A DNA stretch of 64,000 nt from Sweltsa coloradensis. Taxonomy: Eukaryota; Arthropoda; Insecta; Plecoptera; Chloroperlidae. The position numbers were made by a program, and so were the translations under genes. The stretch spans positions 165,012-229,011 of the forward strand of contig JAMZAV010001717.1 in assembly GCA_024449915.1 (NCBI GenBank), read 5' to 3'. Each line of letters opens with the position of its first letter. Positions within the stretch are counted from its first letter, which is position 1. Shown piece after piece: positions 33,111 through 45,784 of the stretch. The notes beneath the pieces were generated by a model. It was not told the DNA's origin. It worked only from the letters and a program-made list of their open reading frames with translations, and did not search any database.

Positions 33111-34954
33111 ATGTTTAATTTACCGTACTTACTCTGCCAACCTCACCTAATGTAATGTCAATATTAAGACTCATCGAATGACATCAATTTGTTCGCACGC
33201 TTATTGCTTATTAAATTCATATGACAGATTATACACAAGGCTTTATTTTCAAGTATTGGTTCTCATCTTTCTTCGTTAACAGTTTTTGGATACAGTTATT
33301 TTATTTTATTTTTTGTTTTTTGATTGTGGGGCCTTGTAGTGCGAGGGTGTAGTGGCAGTGCTGCTGGAACCATAAACATTAACCTTGATGTCAATTATGT
33401 TTAGGACGGTGGACGAACATCGAGAGAATTTATCGTTGGCCACAAGTTCCCATAGAGAACGATATAAGTTTTAAATAAGATGAGAAAACTTTAACTACAC
33501 ATTTTGTCATATTAGATGGAGATGCCTTTAGTTGTCGCTGTTCGACGCTTTTTACACCCAATGGTGGAGGTGCTGGCTGGGTCATCATTTCCAAACTTCC
33601 CCAGGAGCTAGCCACGTCCATTCTTAGGTTGTGTTCCGCAAAGGCGACCAGAACGACCAGTCTGCGACCAATGGAATTAAAGTAAACACAATTCGCACCA
33701 ATGACAGATTAGATTTGCAAGAAACGTATGCGATGCGTTGCTGTTTTCACTGTTGTGGTCGAGACCAAGAAGCCCACAGTTTTATTCCGGTCGTGGGCTG
33801 GTCTTGAAGAAAGCGCGGTTATTTCAAATTCTTTCATTGAAAATCATGGAATAATGTCAACTTCCGACAATGTTCCTGTAACTACACATGGGTAGACAAT
33901 AATTCATTCATTCTTTCATCCAAATCATTCATTTATTTAGTAAATGATATGATTTATGTAACAATTTAACGAGATATCACAACTTTTCATTAAAACACGG
34001 CCTTGTAGATGCAAGCACCATTTCGGAGCCAAGGCAGTACCCCAACAATCAGACGTTGAGTGAAACAATGAAAATAACAATACCCAGTCGAGCCCAGAAT
34101 GGTCGACCGGTCGTCTTTACGGAACACAACCTTCTCACCCCCAGGGTCGCCAAAAACATTCGGAATCATCCTTGTAAAACGCAAGTCTAAAAAATGCATG
34201 CTAATCGGACGACGTGTTCGGGTTTTATCGTGAGACGTGACAGACGCACAGACAGACAGAAAAGTCATCATATGAAGATCAATGGTTTTTATGATATGAA
34301 TTTGTTGTACTGAGGGATCTGCGTTATAAACAGAACCTTGCTACAGATATTTGGTGTTTTGTATATACAAATATGCATGAGTCAAAATACAAATGAACTC
34401 AAATGTTTCTTCTAGAGCTTTATCTAACGAGAAACAGAATGTTAATAAGAGAATATTTACCCGAGTCAAAACATCCGGAACATCGTCACAAATTGTTTTT
34501 ACTTCGTTAAATATTTTGATTTGTTTTCGATTGAGTTACGTTCTTCTTCGTCGTCGTCATCGTATCTTCCCGTCTCAGTTTGGTGCACACAGTCGCCCGC
34601 GTGCGACGAAATCTAGTTATGCAGTTAATTTAGGTTAAGTCGATATTAAAGGAGATAGGACAAGTTTCTAGGGTGGAATGCGTTAATAATTTGAGTCTTC
34701 GCGACTACGTAATCATGATTAAAACTTTAAATCGACCATGGAATGGAATGGAATCGCACAGACCTTGATCAGTGAGTGCAAGCATGTGGGAGGGTTTGCA
34801 ACGTGGGCACACGATGTGGCGCGTGGGACCCCCCCCCCCCCACCCCGCCAGGGTGCCGGCCTCACCTGACCAGGACGACTCCCGGATATCATTCATAATT
34901 CACCTCGGCTAGTGGTCACGTGATGGCATCGTTAGGCCGCGTGACCCAGCTTCG

Positions 34955-35075
34955 TCGTGACCTACCCTGGGACTGGGGCGAGGTCCCTGGCTGGCGGAGG
35001 AACTGCACAGCTTCGTCGTGACCAACCCTGGGACTGGGGCGGGGTCCCAGGCTGGCGGAGGAACTGCACAGACTA
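34955..35075 (+). repeat. 61-bp tandem repeat x2
   Basis: The block cagcttcgtcgtgacc, ccctgggactggggcg, ctggcggaggaactgcaca occurs at 34947 and 35008 with a few substitutions. Confidence 0.85.
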
Positions 35076-35139
35076 GAGTTGCCCGGGGTAGAATCTAGCC
35101 CAGAGCAATGGCGAGTAAAAAGAAAACGTCCATCTCGCA

Positions 35140-35360
35140 AACATCAGTTGGTTATAGGGGAGGCGATCTCTGGCAGTCGTCATCGGGGACGACAAAGACA
35201 ACACGAACGATGGCAAAGACGATGACGACCACTACATGAGAACTTCTCTCACATGCCCATATCTGTGGCTGGTTCTGAACAGCATAGGATTTTCCTTCCC
35301 ATATTCCCTATATTTGTTAGAGTGGCGCATTACGACCTAACGGTTGAAGCGCCCTAATGT
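35140..35360 (+). mobile_element. SINE-like repeat with shared 40-bp box
   Basis: A GC-rich block (ggcagtcgtcatcggggacg) related to 14100-14200 is followed by gtggctggttctgaacagca and the shared box agagtggcgcattacgacc..gttgaagcgcccta at 35319-35355. Confidence 0.6.
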
Positions 35361-35524
35361 AAATAAAGTATTAAACTGTACCAAGCTGCACACGACGCGG
35401 GAGCAACGTCTCTCTAGTTAGTTTCTATGCTCACGACCTGGTTTGGCGAGATATATGTATTCTTGTGAAGCTTATAGTACCAATAAGTGAAAAAACACCT
35501 TCAATTAGCGATCTCTTTTTATTG

Positions 35525-35680
35525 GGTTGTAAATGTCGATCAAATCAATAAATCAGGGTTGTAAACGTCGTTCTCAATGAAATTGCCGAGTAGTGAGTAG
35601 GGTGTATGCACTTGATGCTCTGTACAGAAGATATAATTGACTTTAGTGACCTGAACAATAGACTTTCTTAGAGTTGACAA
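35525..35680 (+). repeat. gggttgtaaacgtcgatc family, copy
   Basis: Matches 31015-31200 with several deletions (ggttgtaaatgtcgatca, gccgagtagtgagtagggtg, agaagatat). Confidence 0.7.
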
Positions 35681-35876
35681 GTTAGTTATCAAGGGCCCTT
35701 TCTCACCGTCAAAGTATCTCAGTCTTCGTTGGTAACAGGTTGCACAGCGACGGTGCGGTGTCGTCAGTATCTTAGTCACCTGTGGGTGGGTCTGGCCAGT
35801 ATAACCTCGACGTTCCTCCCATCTTGTTCAATCGAATGTGATTGTCAATCTCCTAATATTGCAAGCGAGTCGCCTG

Positions 35877-35991
35877 ATTAGCGTCGACTGGAACAACGTC
35901 GACCACCTCGTGTGTAGTGTACTTTCTTTGTTCCTCCTAACCTTTCGTTGTGCAAAACGAGGTGGTCGACGTTATTCCAGTCGACGCTATT
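35877..35991. repeat. Near-perfect inverted repeat, 33-bp arms, 45-bp loop
   Basis: The left arm (35879-35911) contains agcgtcgactggaacaacgt and gaccacctcgt; the right arm (35957-35989) is its complement with one mismatch. It could form a stable stem-loop in RNA or be a small MITE; no other copy is seen. Confidence 0.85.
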
Positions 35992-36779
35992 CAGCGTTAC
36001 CTTGCAAACGACCCCCCATCAGCCGTCAGGAGTAGACTACGTGTGCCCTGCCCTAGGTTACTTCCTACCCTACTAGAGCATGTACACCTAACCAGGTGGC
36101 AGATTACAGCTAGTGAACTGAGAGTATTGTTGTGGGCCTACTTCCGCTTCCTGCTGAAGAAGTTTAAACGCTAGTTTCCCGCGCTTGTTGGAGCGTGACG
36201 TCAGTGGTGTCCACTCTGCTCGGGTTCTGACTGACTGGCCGCCTCTACCACAGACAGTATCTCCGCCCGAGACCAAGGTTTCGGTACCGTCTCGACGCAG
36301 ACCCGCTCTTCCATCGTCATTAAACTCAATTTTGTGAATAAATGCATAATCTCGTTTTTCCTTTTTTAACCTTATTTGCAACTCGTATCTTGTAATCGTT
36401 TTAAAGAATGATAAGAAATCGAGTACATCCTGAACAAGTCCACCATTTCGTTTATCAGGGAAATTGAAAACGGTTTAAGCTAAAACGGTTTGTGTAGGTA
36501 ATGCGATTTGTTTATCACTGCAATGTAAGCCGAACTAAATATAGTGGAATTTAAAACGTTTTAGCAAATGCAATTCATTTATTATCAACTGGAGTAAAAC
36601 ATGGCTTGAAAGGCCACGAAAAGGCTAAAACGGACTGGGGATTTAATTAACTTTCGAAATCGAATTTAAGTTAAACGTTTTCAGCTATTTTGCAATGTTT
36701 TAATCCAAAAACGTATTAGTGATACTGGTTTCGTTTCAATCGTGTGCACGTGATCAGGTTCAAGTATTGTCCGTCCTAG

Positions 36780-37085
36780 AACCCGACTCATCTCCACCAT
36801 GACTCGCCCACAACAACAACAACAACAACAACAACAACACTCGTGTCGTGTCCAGTGCAGGTCAGTATCACACGCAGAGAGCGCTAGGTTCATCGCGACG
36901 ATCCGCGCGCCGCGCCTGAGCAGTCAACAGGTACGCGACGTCGGGTACCGAGCCGCGCGCGATCAGTCGTGGGGTAGACGTCGACGCGGTCGGTTGTACT
37001 TGAACGCGCTCCGCGAGGTTCGACCCAGGAAGCGTTTCGTCTGCCTGGCGTGGGAAGGTTCGCGCGGACTGTGCTAATACACCCA
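36780..37085 (+). promoter_or_regulatory. CpG-rich segment with Kozak-like ATG and CAA repeat
   Basis: This is one of the few CpG-dense non-repeat stretches in intron 3. An ATG at 36799 in the context ccaccatga opens M-T-R-P, then nine Gln codons over a (caa)n microsatellite (36811-36838), and a possible donor gcag|gtcagt follows at 36860. Such an exon would end in phase 2, which fits exon 5 but not exon 4, so a role as alternative SVIL first exon is doubtful. Confidence 0.25.
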
Positions 37086-38269
37086 GCGCGTGAAGTGTTT
37101 ACATTCTCCGTGATTTCGTACTCTTTTACATTCTGAAAACATTTATTATTAAACGTTACAGTGAATTAATAATCTTTGGATACATGTTGTAAATTTACAA
37201 AAAAAATCGAGTGAATTTTGAACCATTATCAGAGAAAATCATCTTGGTTCGCCCTAGTTTAAACAATGTGAATACCTATCTCTAATTGAGAAAGTGCGTT
37301 ATAAAGTGTATTTCCTGGATGGCCTACCGCGTTGTAGGAGTGATGATCGGCAGTGGAGTGCACTTGTTACGCAATCCCGGTAGCGAGTGAGCTTTGCATA
37401 GCTAATAGATCAGAGCGGTCCGTTACTCGCGACCACAGGTGATTAGCGCGGCAGAGGGTCAAGGAAGGCTGCGAGATGAAGTGCTACAGGGTACTCATCC
37501 CAGGTAATGTGCTATCAGTGTGTGTGTAGTTGAGGAACAGAAGTCATATAACATAGTTTCTTGCGTGATGGCTATATGTTTCAGTTTAATTGCATTTCAT
37601 GGAATCGAGGCGAGTTGTATTATTTATGCCTTCTCTCAACTTTCTGTTTATCCGGATAAACTATATGTACCGTATCGTATTTTACATGAACTATCAATCC
37701 ATGGTATACCCAGGTCGTCAAATCATCGTTATTTATAAGCTACTTTTACAGGAGATCTGCGTAAGATAGTAAGTACTAAGTAGAAAAGAAAAGAGTACCC
37801 ACATCAAACAAGGAATCAACAATTGTAGTATAGTTACAATATTTAAAAAACTATTATTTAACTTCTCGGGAGACAGGGGGGGCGATCGCCCCCTCCACCT
37901 TCCCCTGCATCCGCCACTGTACGGGGACCTGATTGACCTGTAGTTGCATGCGTTGAGAATTGAGATGTACTACGCCCATGTCGCGTGAGAAAGTGTTTGG
38001 TCCCTCGCCGGACAATTAGCACACGAGATATTGCAGACAACCGTAATGTACGGCGCGCACTTTCGATGAAAGAATGTTTCACAGTGTTGGTACTGTTTAG
38101 CGTTCTGCAGTAATGGACATAGAAACTATTGATATAACTTATTATATTTTATTTACAATTCAATGAACTAAGAAACCTTCATAAAAAGTAGGTTGATGGT
38201 ATTCTGGGTACTGGATAGGCCTACCTCATGTGTACTGGCCTTGACGTTGACGTCTTTGTCGTCAATAAA

Positions 38270-38370
38270 TAAATAAATATATAAAATAATTCGTATTTTG
38301 AGTCTACCCACTCAGTCATATAACTGATTTTTGGTGGGGGACAGTAAACCAAAGCGACCAAGCCAACCAA
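38270..38370 (-). repeat. Common 3' tail module, minus strand
   Basis: gagtctacccactcagtcat, ctgatttttggtggggga and accaaagcgaccaagcc correspond to the module at 7386-7480 and are preceded by an AATA-rich run. Confidence 0.7.
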
Positions 38371-38627
38371 GTAGGCCCCGACGCAATCGACGAGTGAGCG
38401 ATAACCAACCAAAGATCGATATTTTTTAATAGGAAATATTGCATTTAGTGGTATGGGCAGTGCAAACATCCCCGGATCAACGCCAGAATCAACCAGGCCG
38501 ATTCAGAACAACTTTAAATGTACAATGTGCCTCGTTGCTAGACGGCTCCAAAGTCCCCATTTACAAATTCCTAAAACAAGAACTAATGGATGTAAGTCCA
38601 AATCAGAAGTTAAAAACTTGACTTTAA

Positions 38628-38700
38628 CGGGATTCGAACTCTGGACCTTCTGCATTGGAAGCAGATACGCTAACCACAAGACCAACGAGTCACACAATAC
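38628..38700 (-). mobile_element. tRNA-like sequence, CCA in anticodon position
   Basis: On the - strand gtggttagcg is A-box-like and gagttcgaatccc is a good B-box. An anticodon-like arm tctgc/gcaga encloses ttccaat, putting CCA in the anticodon position. The T-stem does not pair well and the acceptor ends match only partly, so it is more likely a SINE head than a working tRNA-Trp gene. Confidence 0.5.
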
Positions 38701-39489
38701 CTACTGTTTGATGTCGTTGCTTTTAATAGTTGTCGTTGATATTTTGTTAAACTGTTCGATCTCAAGCCGTGTCAGTCACCATGCTAACGATTTGCTTTCT
38801 ATCGATTGAGTTTGGGGTCAAGCTAAACGGATGTTGTGTTTCAAAATGTCCTGGAGCCACTCGTTTTGGCGAGGTCGGTCACATATTCCCATTTGGACCG
38901 CTAGCTGGTAATCAACGGGGAGTGGCCTGGGCCGACATGTCTAAGTCTTACGGGGGAAGTGGCCGGATTCGACTAATGACTTTTGTCCAGTCTAACGAGC
39001 CACCGCCAAATAAGTGGAACTCACCCAAACAAGTTCTGTTTTTGTGGCCATAAAGATCTCAGGCCCCGCAGGAAAGTTTGGCAGGGGTTAGGGGAACCCA
39101 AAAATTTAATCTTGTACTTTTTTGGCAACTACTTGCCGTTCAACGATAAATTTAAAACAGGATTTAACATGCTTTGGTGGGTTTTAGAAAGAGTAGGGGC
39201 TTGACCTCCTGCGCAAAATTGTAATTTTGTCATATCGATACTGACTAGAAAACCACCTGAAAATCGAAAGAAAACCTTCAAATATTTTTACCTTCTTTAT
39301 TAATTTTTTAAATTTTAGTTCACACTGGATTGATAAATATGATTTTTTATTATCTCTTGTCCAGGGGCGGCAACCTCAATGGCCCCCTCTGCCGCCCTTG
39401 TAATGTCAGTAAGTTTAAACTCCATCTCAAACGCTCAATCGCACATGAGACCAATGTCCCACCTTGTCAAGATTGAAAACTGTCCATCT

Positions 39490-39760
39490 CTTTACACAGG
39501 TTGTAAATGTCGATCTTCTCATAAACAGCCAGGATGAAGTGCAGGATGAGCCGCTCTGCAGAGGCTTAACGAATCCCTGCAGAGCGCCCCTCGCACATGA
39601 GAGGTTAAGTCCGATCTCTTTGTAGAGGATTGTAAACGTCATCATCTCACCACTAGGAATGAAATGTCATCGTTCAGTGGAAGCAGCCGGCATTGAGAGG
39701 TGGAGGATAGCGTTTGCGGACATATGAGATTTATCCTGAAAAGGAGACTTTCTTGAGTTG
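39490..39760 (+). repeat. gggttgtaaacgtcgatc family, rearranged copy
   Basis: Two partial copies of ggttgtaaa.gtc.atc.tctc lie about 130 bp apart, with tctgcagagcgcccctcgca inverted between them, so this locus is a partial head-to-tail or fold-back arrangement. Confidence 0.6.
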
Positions 39761-40684
39761 CACATTAGCGGTGGCCTCCTTGTTGTAGCTCCCACGTGCA
39801 TGTTCGAATCTCGATATAAGACACTGATCGGATCGTCTGCCTGCGGTTGTAGGTTAGGAAATGATTTATAATTTATACCACTTTACTATGGTATAATAAT
39901 CCACGCGTAGATTGAAATTTTATTGACTCTTGTACCGTTCACTGTGCGTATTTGATTCAGTGTGATTGAGCGCAAATCTTTCTTCGAAATGCATGCGGAA
40001 ATGTTTTGGAGGTACGACTAGCCGGATCTGACAATAATGGAAACAATCACATAAATAAATCTTGTTCAAAGATTATTTTTAATTATGCAATCCGTATAAT
40101 TTATTGGTATGGTTAGGCCCTAATTAAATATTGACTTGCTTCCCGACCCTGACGTTAATCAAGTATGTATTGATAGTGTTAGGTTACTATGACCTTAACT
40201 CGACTAAGGTCACTCCTAGCTACGGACAACATTCCTCATACTTTGCGCTGATGTTTTTTACTGTACATTATGTAAATTAACCCAGCTTATAATCTAGAAC
40301 CGCAGCAGTGAAGTTGAGATAATCCCATGTATTAGACAGATAACTTTGGGGTCGATGTTCGCAAGAAAAAAACTGAAATCGGCCATGATTACATAATACG
40401 GTGGTCAAACGTCTGGGAAGAAGACAGTAATAACACGAATCGCATAGACTCCTTACTAGTTACACGTCCTTCTTTTACTGCACCAACTCACGTCTACAGC
40501 TATCAAATTTTTAATTTCACCTAGGGAAACCTGTTTATTGAGTGCAATGTATATACCTCTCTTCAGGTGAACTAGGTATATGTTGCAGATAGGACAATTG
40601 TGATGGGATGTCCGATGGCTGTTTAAGAGGACTCAATCCATTGTATTCGCATTAATTAACGACTTAGGAAAACCTCGGAAAAAA

Positions 40685-40790
40685 CCTTCCGTCAGGATTG
40701 CCGGTTACGACGAGATTCGAACCCGGGACCTTCCGAATCGGAGCGTTTTGCGCTCGAGCCAACACTGGCTATAGGAAAGCTTGCCATCGT
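40685..40790 (-). mobile_element. tRNA-like SINE head
   Basis: On the - strand tggctcgagcgc resembles an A-box and gggttcgaatctcg is a strong B-box. The middle can fold poorly. Probably a SINE head. Confidence 0.5.
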
Positions 40791-41221
40791 AAGAGAGCGA
40801 ATAATTATACGAAAAACATACAAAAGCAAACAAAACCTCGAGCTATTTTTCTCCTGTTATTCAAATTGAATTCTCCGCTCCACTACCCTATGTGATCTTG
40901 AGTCGTGATCTGAAAGAAGCACAATACAAGTATGGAGTGCTCCCACTGAAATCTCTTTGCTATTACGTGGGTTAAACAAGAGTAATATAAATACATCTGT
41001 ATCTGTAATGAAATACTTCGAATGCCGCTGCGCTGGAGAACGTTTCATCTCGGTCTGTTCGCTCGCTAACATTTCACTGTAATAATGTCTTCGCTGTATG
41101 AGTTGCTCGGCTCGGGGGCTGAACACCGCTAACTTCACGTGTATTTGAATCTGATACGCTGTCACTTCCACTCGGTAGACATCGTTGTGTAAACACGGCG
41201 GGATCTGCGGGTGACAGTTCA

Positions 41222-41705
41222 ATAGTTGCGTCGCTCGCCACCGCGGGCGCGAGGAACTATTAAGGGGGAGTCACCGTGTTATCACGTTGCGTCGCTCTCA
41301 CCGGGGGCGCGAGGAACTATAAGGGGGAGTCCCCGTTTTATCACGTTGCGTCGCTCGCCACCGGGGGAGCGGGGGGGCGAGGAACTATAAGGGGGAGTCC
41401 CCGTGTTATCACGTTGCGTCGCTCGCCACCGGGGGAGCGAGGAACTATAAGGGGGAGTCACCGTGTTATCACGTTGCGTCGCTCGCCACCGGGGGAGCGA
41501 GGAACTATTGGAGGGGAGTCCCCGTTTTATCACGTTGCGTCGCTCGCCACCGGGGGAGCGAGGAACTATAGGAGGGAGTCACCGTTTTATCACGTTGCGT
41601 CGTCGCCAGCGAGGAACTATAAGGGGGAGTCCCCGTTTTATCACGTTGCGTCGCTCTCACCGGGGGAGCGAGGAACTATAAGAGGGAGTCCCCGTTTTAT
41701 CATAC
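41222..41705 (+). repeat. ~60-bp minisatellite x8
   Basis: The unit gttgcgtcgctcgccaccgg, gggagcgaggaactataa, gggggagtccccgttttatcac repeats about eight times with small length changes (one copy has an extra gcgggg). The array stays open in more than one frame on both strands, which gives spurious frames up to 155 codons. Confidence 0.9.
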
Positions 41706-42594
41706 TGCGTATAATAACAGATTTTAGCTTTTTAATAATATAATGCTTACATAATTTCAATTTGTTTACGTTATCGAAACGGACAAAACACATTTTTTTC
41801 CTTTTTCCTTTTCCCTTTTTACAATTCTTTTTAGTCGTCTTAATATAGTTGCCCGATCTACATGAAAATGACGTTACAAGCAGGCGGAGCAGCGAGTGGC
41901 TGTTAGAAAGCAGACTAATTAGTATTTAGTCCATACTTCGAGCTTTGAGATAAGTCCTGACTGATATGTTCGGCTTTTCTGAACAAATGCCCGAGAGCTA
42001 TTTCATAAGTTCAAGCATTGACCTTATAAACTTGGCAGAAAGTATACCTAAATCTTGCCTGCGAACTCTTGAATTAAAGTATCGTGGGCTACGACTTATC
42101 CATTAGCGAATTAAAATATAAGCTTTGGAGTGTTTCTCAGATTTTGATTGGTATTTGATGTTATGCCAAGTTGCAAACGAATTTTTTTGTATAGAATAAA
42201 ATAGCTTGGATATAGGAAAATCATTACTGATTCTAGTCATTCGACTTATTCGATTCGAGACAGGCTTTTAGTTGAATGGAATAACTAAATCGTCTTTATA
42301 GTAAGTTGTGTCCTAGACGGCCCAATGTTTTTCACCAAACTTGTGGAAATCGAAGACTAACAAGAATCAATGAAAGGTAGTCATTGCTGAATTTTATTTA
42401 TGTACGAATTTGATCCTCTTTTTTCTTTGAATTGTAGAAGTTGAATTGAAAAATTGTACCTTCTTAAAATAGCTTTCTTGAGTCTTTTTAGCCTATACCT
42501 TTGACGCAATAGGTATTTCAAATTTGCTTCAGTTATGAACTTAAACATGTTTCTATCCTAGCTTTGTCGTGGAATGTAAATCGTTATCCTCCCG

Positions 42595-42650
42595 ACTTGG
42601 ACCGTGTGGCCGTGAGTTCGACCTCGCACGTAAGAAAATAATTTGCTCGA
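42595..42650 (+). mobile_element. tRNA-like segment (B-box)
   Basis: The sequence cctcccgacttgg..cgtgtggccgtgagttcgacctcgc resembles the anticodon and T-arm half of a tRNA with a good B-box. Nothing else identifies it. Confidence 0.35.
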
Positions 42651-42761
42651 AATAATCGCGGGGAGTTGGTTTCAATTGCAAAACATTCGTTCGAACAACG
42701 ACACAACCATCTAGCCTTGAGGCGCGGGTTTCCTAATTCTAGAGTGGTTTCCAGGTGTGTG

Positions 42762-42850
42762 TGACGTCACGCGGTTCAAGGTGCAGGCGCTGTTGCATAT
42801 AAGAGAGCACATGCGTTTCAGGCAAATTGCTGTTCGCTCGGCCGACTGAC
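42762..42850 (+). promoter_or_regulatory. Promoter-like segment: CRE, TATA, initiator
   Basis: A full CRE palindrome tgacgtca (42762-42769) is followed by a TATA-like catataagag (42796-42805) and ttcagg at 42817-42822 as a possible initiator. The sequence after it is GC-balanced, unlike the AT-rich surroundings. It could be an internal SVIL promoter about 4.9 kb before exon 4; no first exon was identified. Confidence 0.35.
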
Positions 42851-45092
42851 ACCACAGGTGTTTGAAATTTAGAACATATGTCACGAATGTGGAAATATTG
42901 GGCTCTGCAGTAACACATTTACAAATTTTGTTTTAAAATAATTTATAAAAAATAAATTAGTTTTCACGAATTTTGATTCATGGTTAGAAACTCCAAAATT
43001 GACGATATTCGTGATTTTTTTTCTGGCTGATTACGACCAATTTTGTGAAAATCTATGACCGCAGGGCTGTCCATGTATGCTTTATTGTTTTGCAAGTTTC
43101 ATATACGTCGGATACATCTTGGCCGAGCGAATAGATATTTGATAACTGCCAAATGTGTCCCATTCCCTCTTAGGAAGCAACACAAATCGAATTGTGCTAG
43201 CCACTCGCATTTCATTTTAAACATCCTTCCAGAGTTTTAATTTAAAAAAGGTTGAAGAGTACAGATTGTATGTGAATTAATTTGAATTTGCTTTTGAATT
43301 TGTCAACGAAAGGATTTTTTTAACGTTCAATATCGCTAGACAAGTTGATCCAAGCTCATCCACCCGTCTCAAAATATTGTGCTCTCTCGTTTTTTCTAGA
43401 ACTCTATTCGGAGTCGTAGGTATATTTGAAATATATACATTGCATATTCATTTATACGACAATACTACATGAAATAGAATCTGCGTTAAATCATCATTCG
43501 CTTGAACATAAAAACACAGAATTAATAAGCAGTGGTACAAAATTGTTTGAATAAGCCTATGACTTTACTATAAAATTACTAGAAGTTTTAAAGATAAGTA
43601 AATCTAGGATGTAAACATTCTTAAAATGTGTGCAAACTTAACCTATAAACTAAACTTTATGTAAATGAAAATAAAGAATTCAGTCATTCGTGGTTTGAAC
43701 TTTGAAGTAATCGTATTTTGCCCTCGTTGAAATACCTAGTGTTTTACTCATCGGAATAAAATACGCTAGTGTTTGCATTTTTAATATTTATCTTTGAGAG
43801 ACTCGGTCGAAAATACTTCCCATTGGTTTGAATCCGTGTTGCCATATTGTGTCGGCCATGTTGGATGACGTCACACTTGCTCGGATTACGTCCGATGAGA
43901 CCCGACTTATATTCGTGAGGTTATTAGATTATTACTAAACATCTCCCGATCTCATGCAAAGCGAAGGAATATCGCAACTCCCACGGTGTTCTGAACTCCT
44001 GATGTATTCTCACGTTGCCTGCCTTGTGAAACCATGTGTTACAGCGACGTTATACTCTAATAACATTGTATTCTTGCCTCGCAACACATCTCAGCTTCTG
44101 TAGCGAGACAAATGGGTGTTTTCTCGGTCTGCTGGCTGGTTCAGCTTCAATGTTCGATGCATACAATACAATACAACGCGTACCATTACGGTTGGAGATG
44201 ATTGATTTCACTATTATATTATCCTCTACACCGAGTTGGCTGGTCGAATAGTTTTGATATTGTTATGGTTTTAGCTTGTTGCCTAAATTAACATAACAAT
44301 GAAAGTGAAACTTCGTGAATGCGAATAGACGTAATAATTAGCATAAAATACCAAATAGTTCATAACTTCACAAGAGATTAATTTGATCGATTTCAACTTC
44401 CTTCTTCGAGGAATGATAATCAAATAAAACAAAGTCTTATTTATTGTGTACTCTTTTACCCTCAGAACAGATTTTAAGCGAGAGACTAATTTTAAGCGGA
44501 CTGAACAGTCGACACACATTCGTTTAATAAATGGTTTATATTCCTCATACATCTAAGTAACATTTAACATATCATTAGATAAATATTTGACATATTCCTA
44601 ATTGAAGTAAGAATATAAATGGCCTTGTTTATCTTTGGGGGAGCACTTTACAGCAATTTATTTTCTGAAGGGTTGTGGCTATAAGCCAATACATTTATTT
44701 CAGAGGGGATGGTATCCCCCTTGCATTCCTCTAATTCGACCACTGTGGCTTAGTCAAATGTGGTCGAATTTGTATTATGTTGCATTTCTTATTTTTGTAT
44801 GTTGTCGGTGTAAATGCTGACTTCAATTAACACAGGAAAATTAAACTATATGAATTAAAAATGTTGTCCCATGCTGGAGCAGCACACAAGCGTGATGTGC
44901 GTCACATGTCCCCTGCAAAGTCAGAATAAAACTTTATAAAATTTTGATCGAAGATTATTGAAAACATCGTCTCCATGTGGCGCTCGTAGCCGGCTAATGA
45001 CTGTTCCTTCCCTCATCTTATGCAGCGTTGCACAATCTGGGTTGATGACGTACGTAAACCCGACACGGACAGACTGCCTCTGATGGCAGCTC

Positions 45093-45737
45093 ACCCCTCA
45101 TGCATAAAAGACTTGCTTCGGTAAAGTTGCGGACGCAAATATTTGCAAAGATGGCGGAATTGTCTCCGCCGATAATGTTTGGAGATCAATGGAAACGAAA
45201 TACAAGCAAAAACCAGCCCCAAATGATACGAATAAATTATTCTAGTTCTAAAAAAGCATTTCTTTATAGAAGACAGCAATCTTTGAGGAATTTTTTTGTT
45301 TTGGGCAACCTGTAACGTATGTAGTGGTCAAAACTCGCCAGTTTTATCGCCCACTTTGGAGTAGTGGTTAACAAGAGGCATTTCTATGCAAAAGGTCACG
45401 CGTTCTAATTACACTGAATTTTTTCTAAACTTTTTTGCAACTTTTTAAATCAATATTTCACGTTTATTGCCTGCTTTACTGTATGTTCGTACAAAACTTT
45501 TACTTGAAATATTAATTTTCTGATACAAAAAAGCGAGGGTCGACATTTTGCGTCACATCCAGAGTAGCTGCAACTTTACCGACGCATCTGGCGACTTGCG
45601 GACTCAAGTCTGCTAACGCAACTATCTTTGTGCGTACGGTTTTTATAGTCCTATAATTTTAACATGTGGATTCACCAAAGTTCGCTATTTTTAACGAGAC
45701 GCAACTTTGCGCCGGTAAATCTTTGTGCATAAGGGGG
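45093..45737. mobile_element. 645-bp MITE with ~42-bp imperfect TIRs
   Basis: The left end acccctcatgcataaaag..ggtaaagttgcggacgc and right end gcgtc/gacgcaactttgcgccgg..tttgtgcataaggggg are inverted. A degenerate tRNA-like segment (45352-45420, agtagtggttaac and gcgttctaatta) lies inside. No protein. Confidence 0.65.
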
Positions 45738-45784
45738 TTATGCGACACAAATTAAGCCATAACTAAACCATTTGACATACCTAC

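Noticed and set aside
33990..34271. 93-codon minus-strand frame
   Set aside because: No domain is recognisable; an upstream cagacagacag run and a degenerate codon pattern suggest repeat-derived sequence.
41276..41743. 155-codon frame
   Set aside because: It runs through a ~60-bp minisatellite and overlapping frames are also open on both strands.
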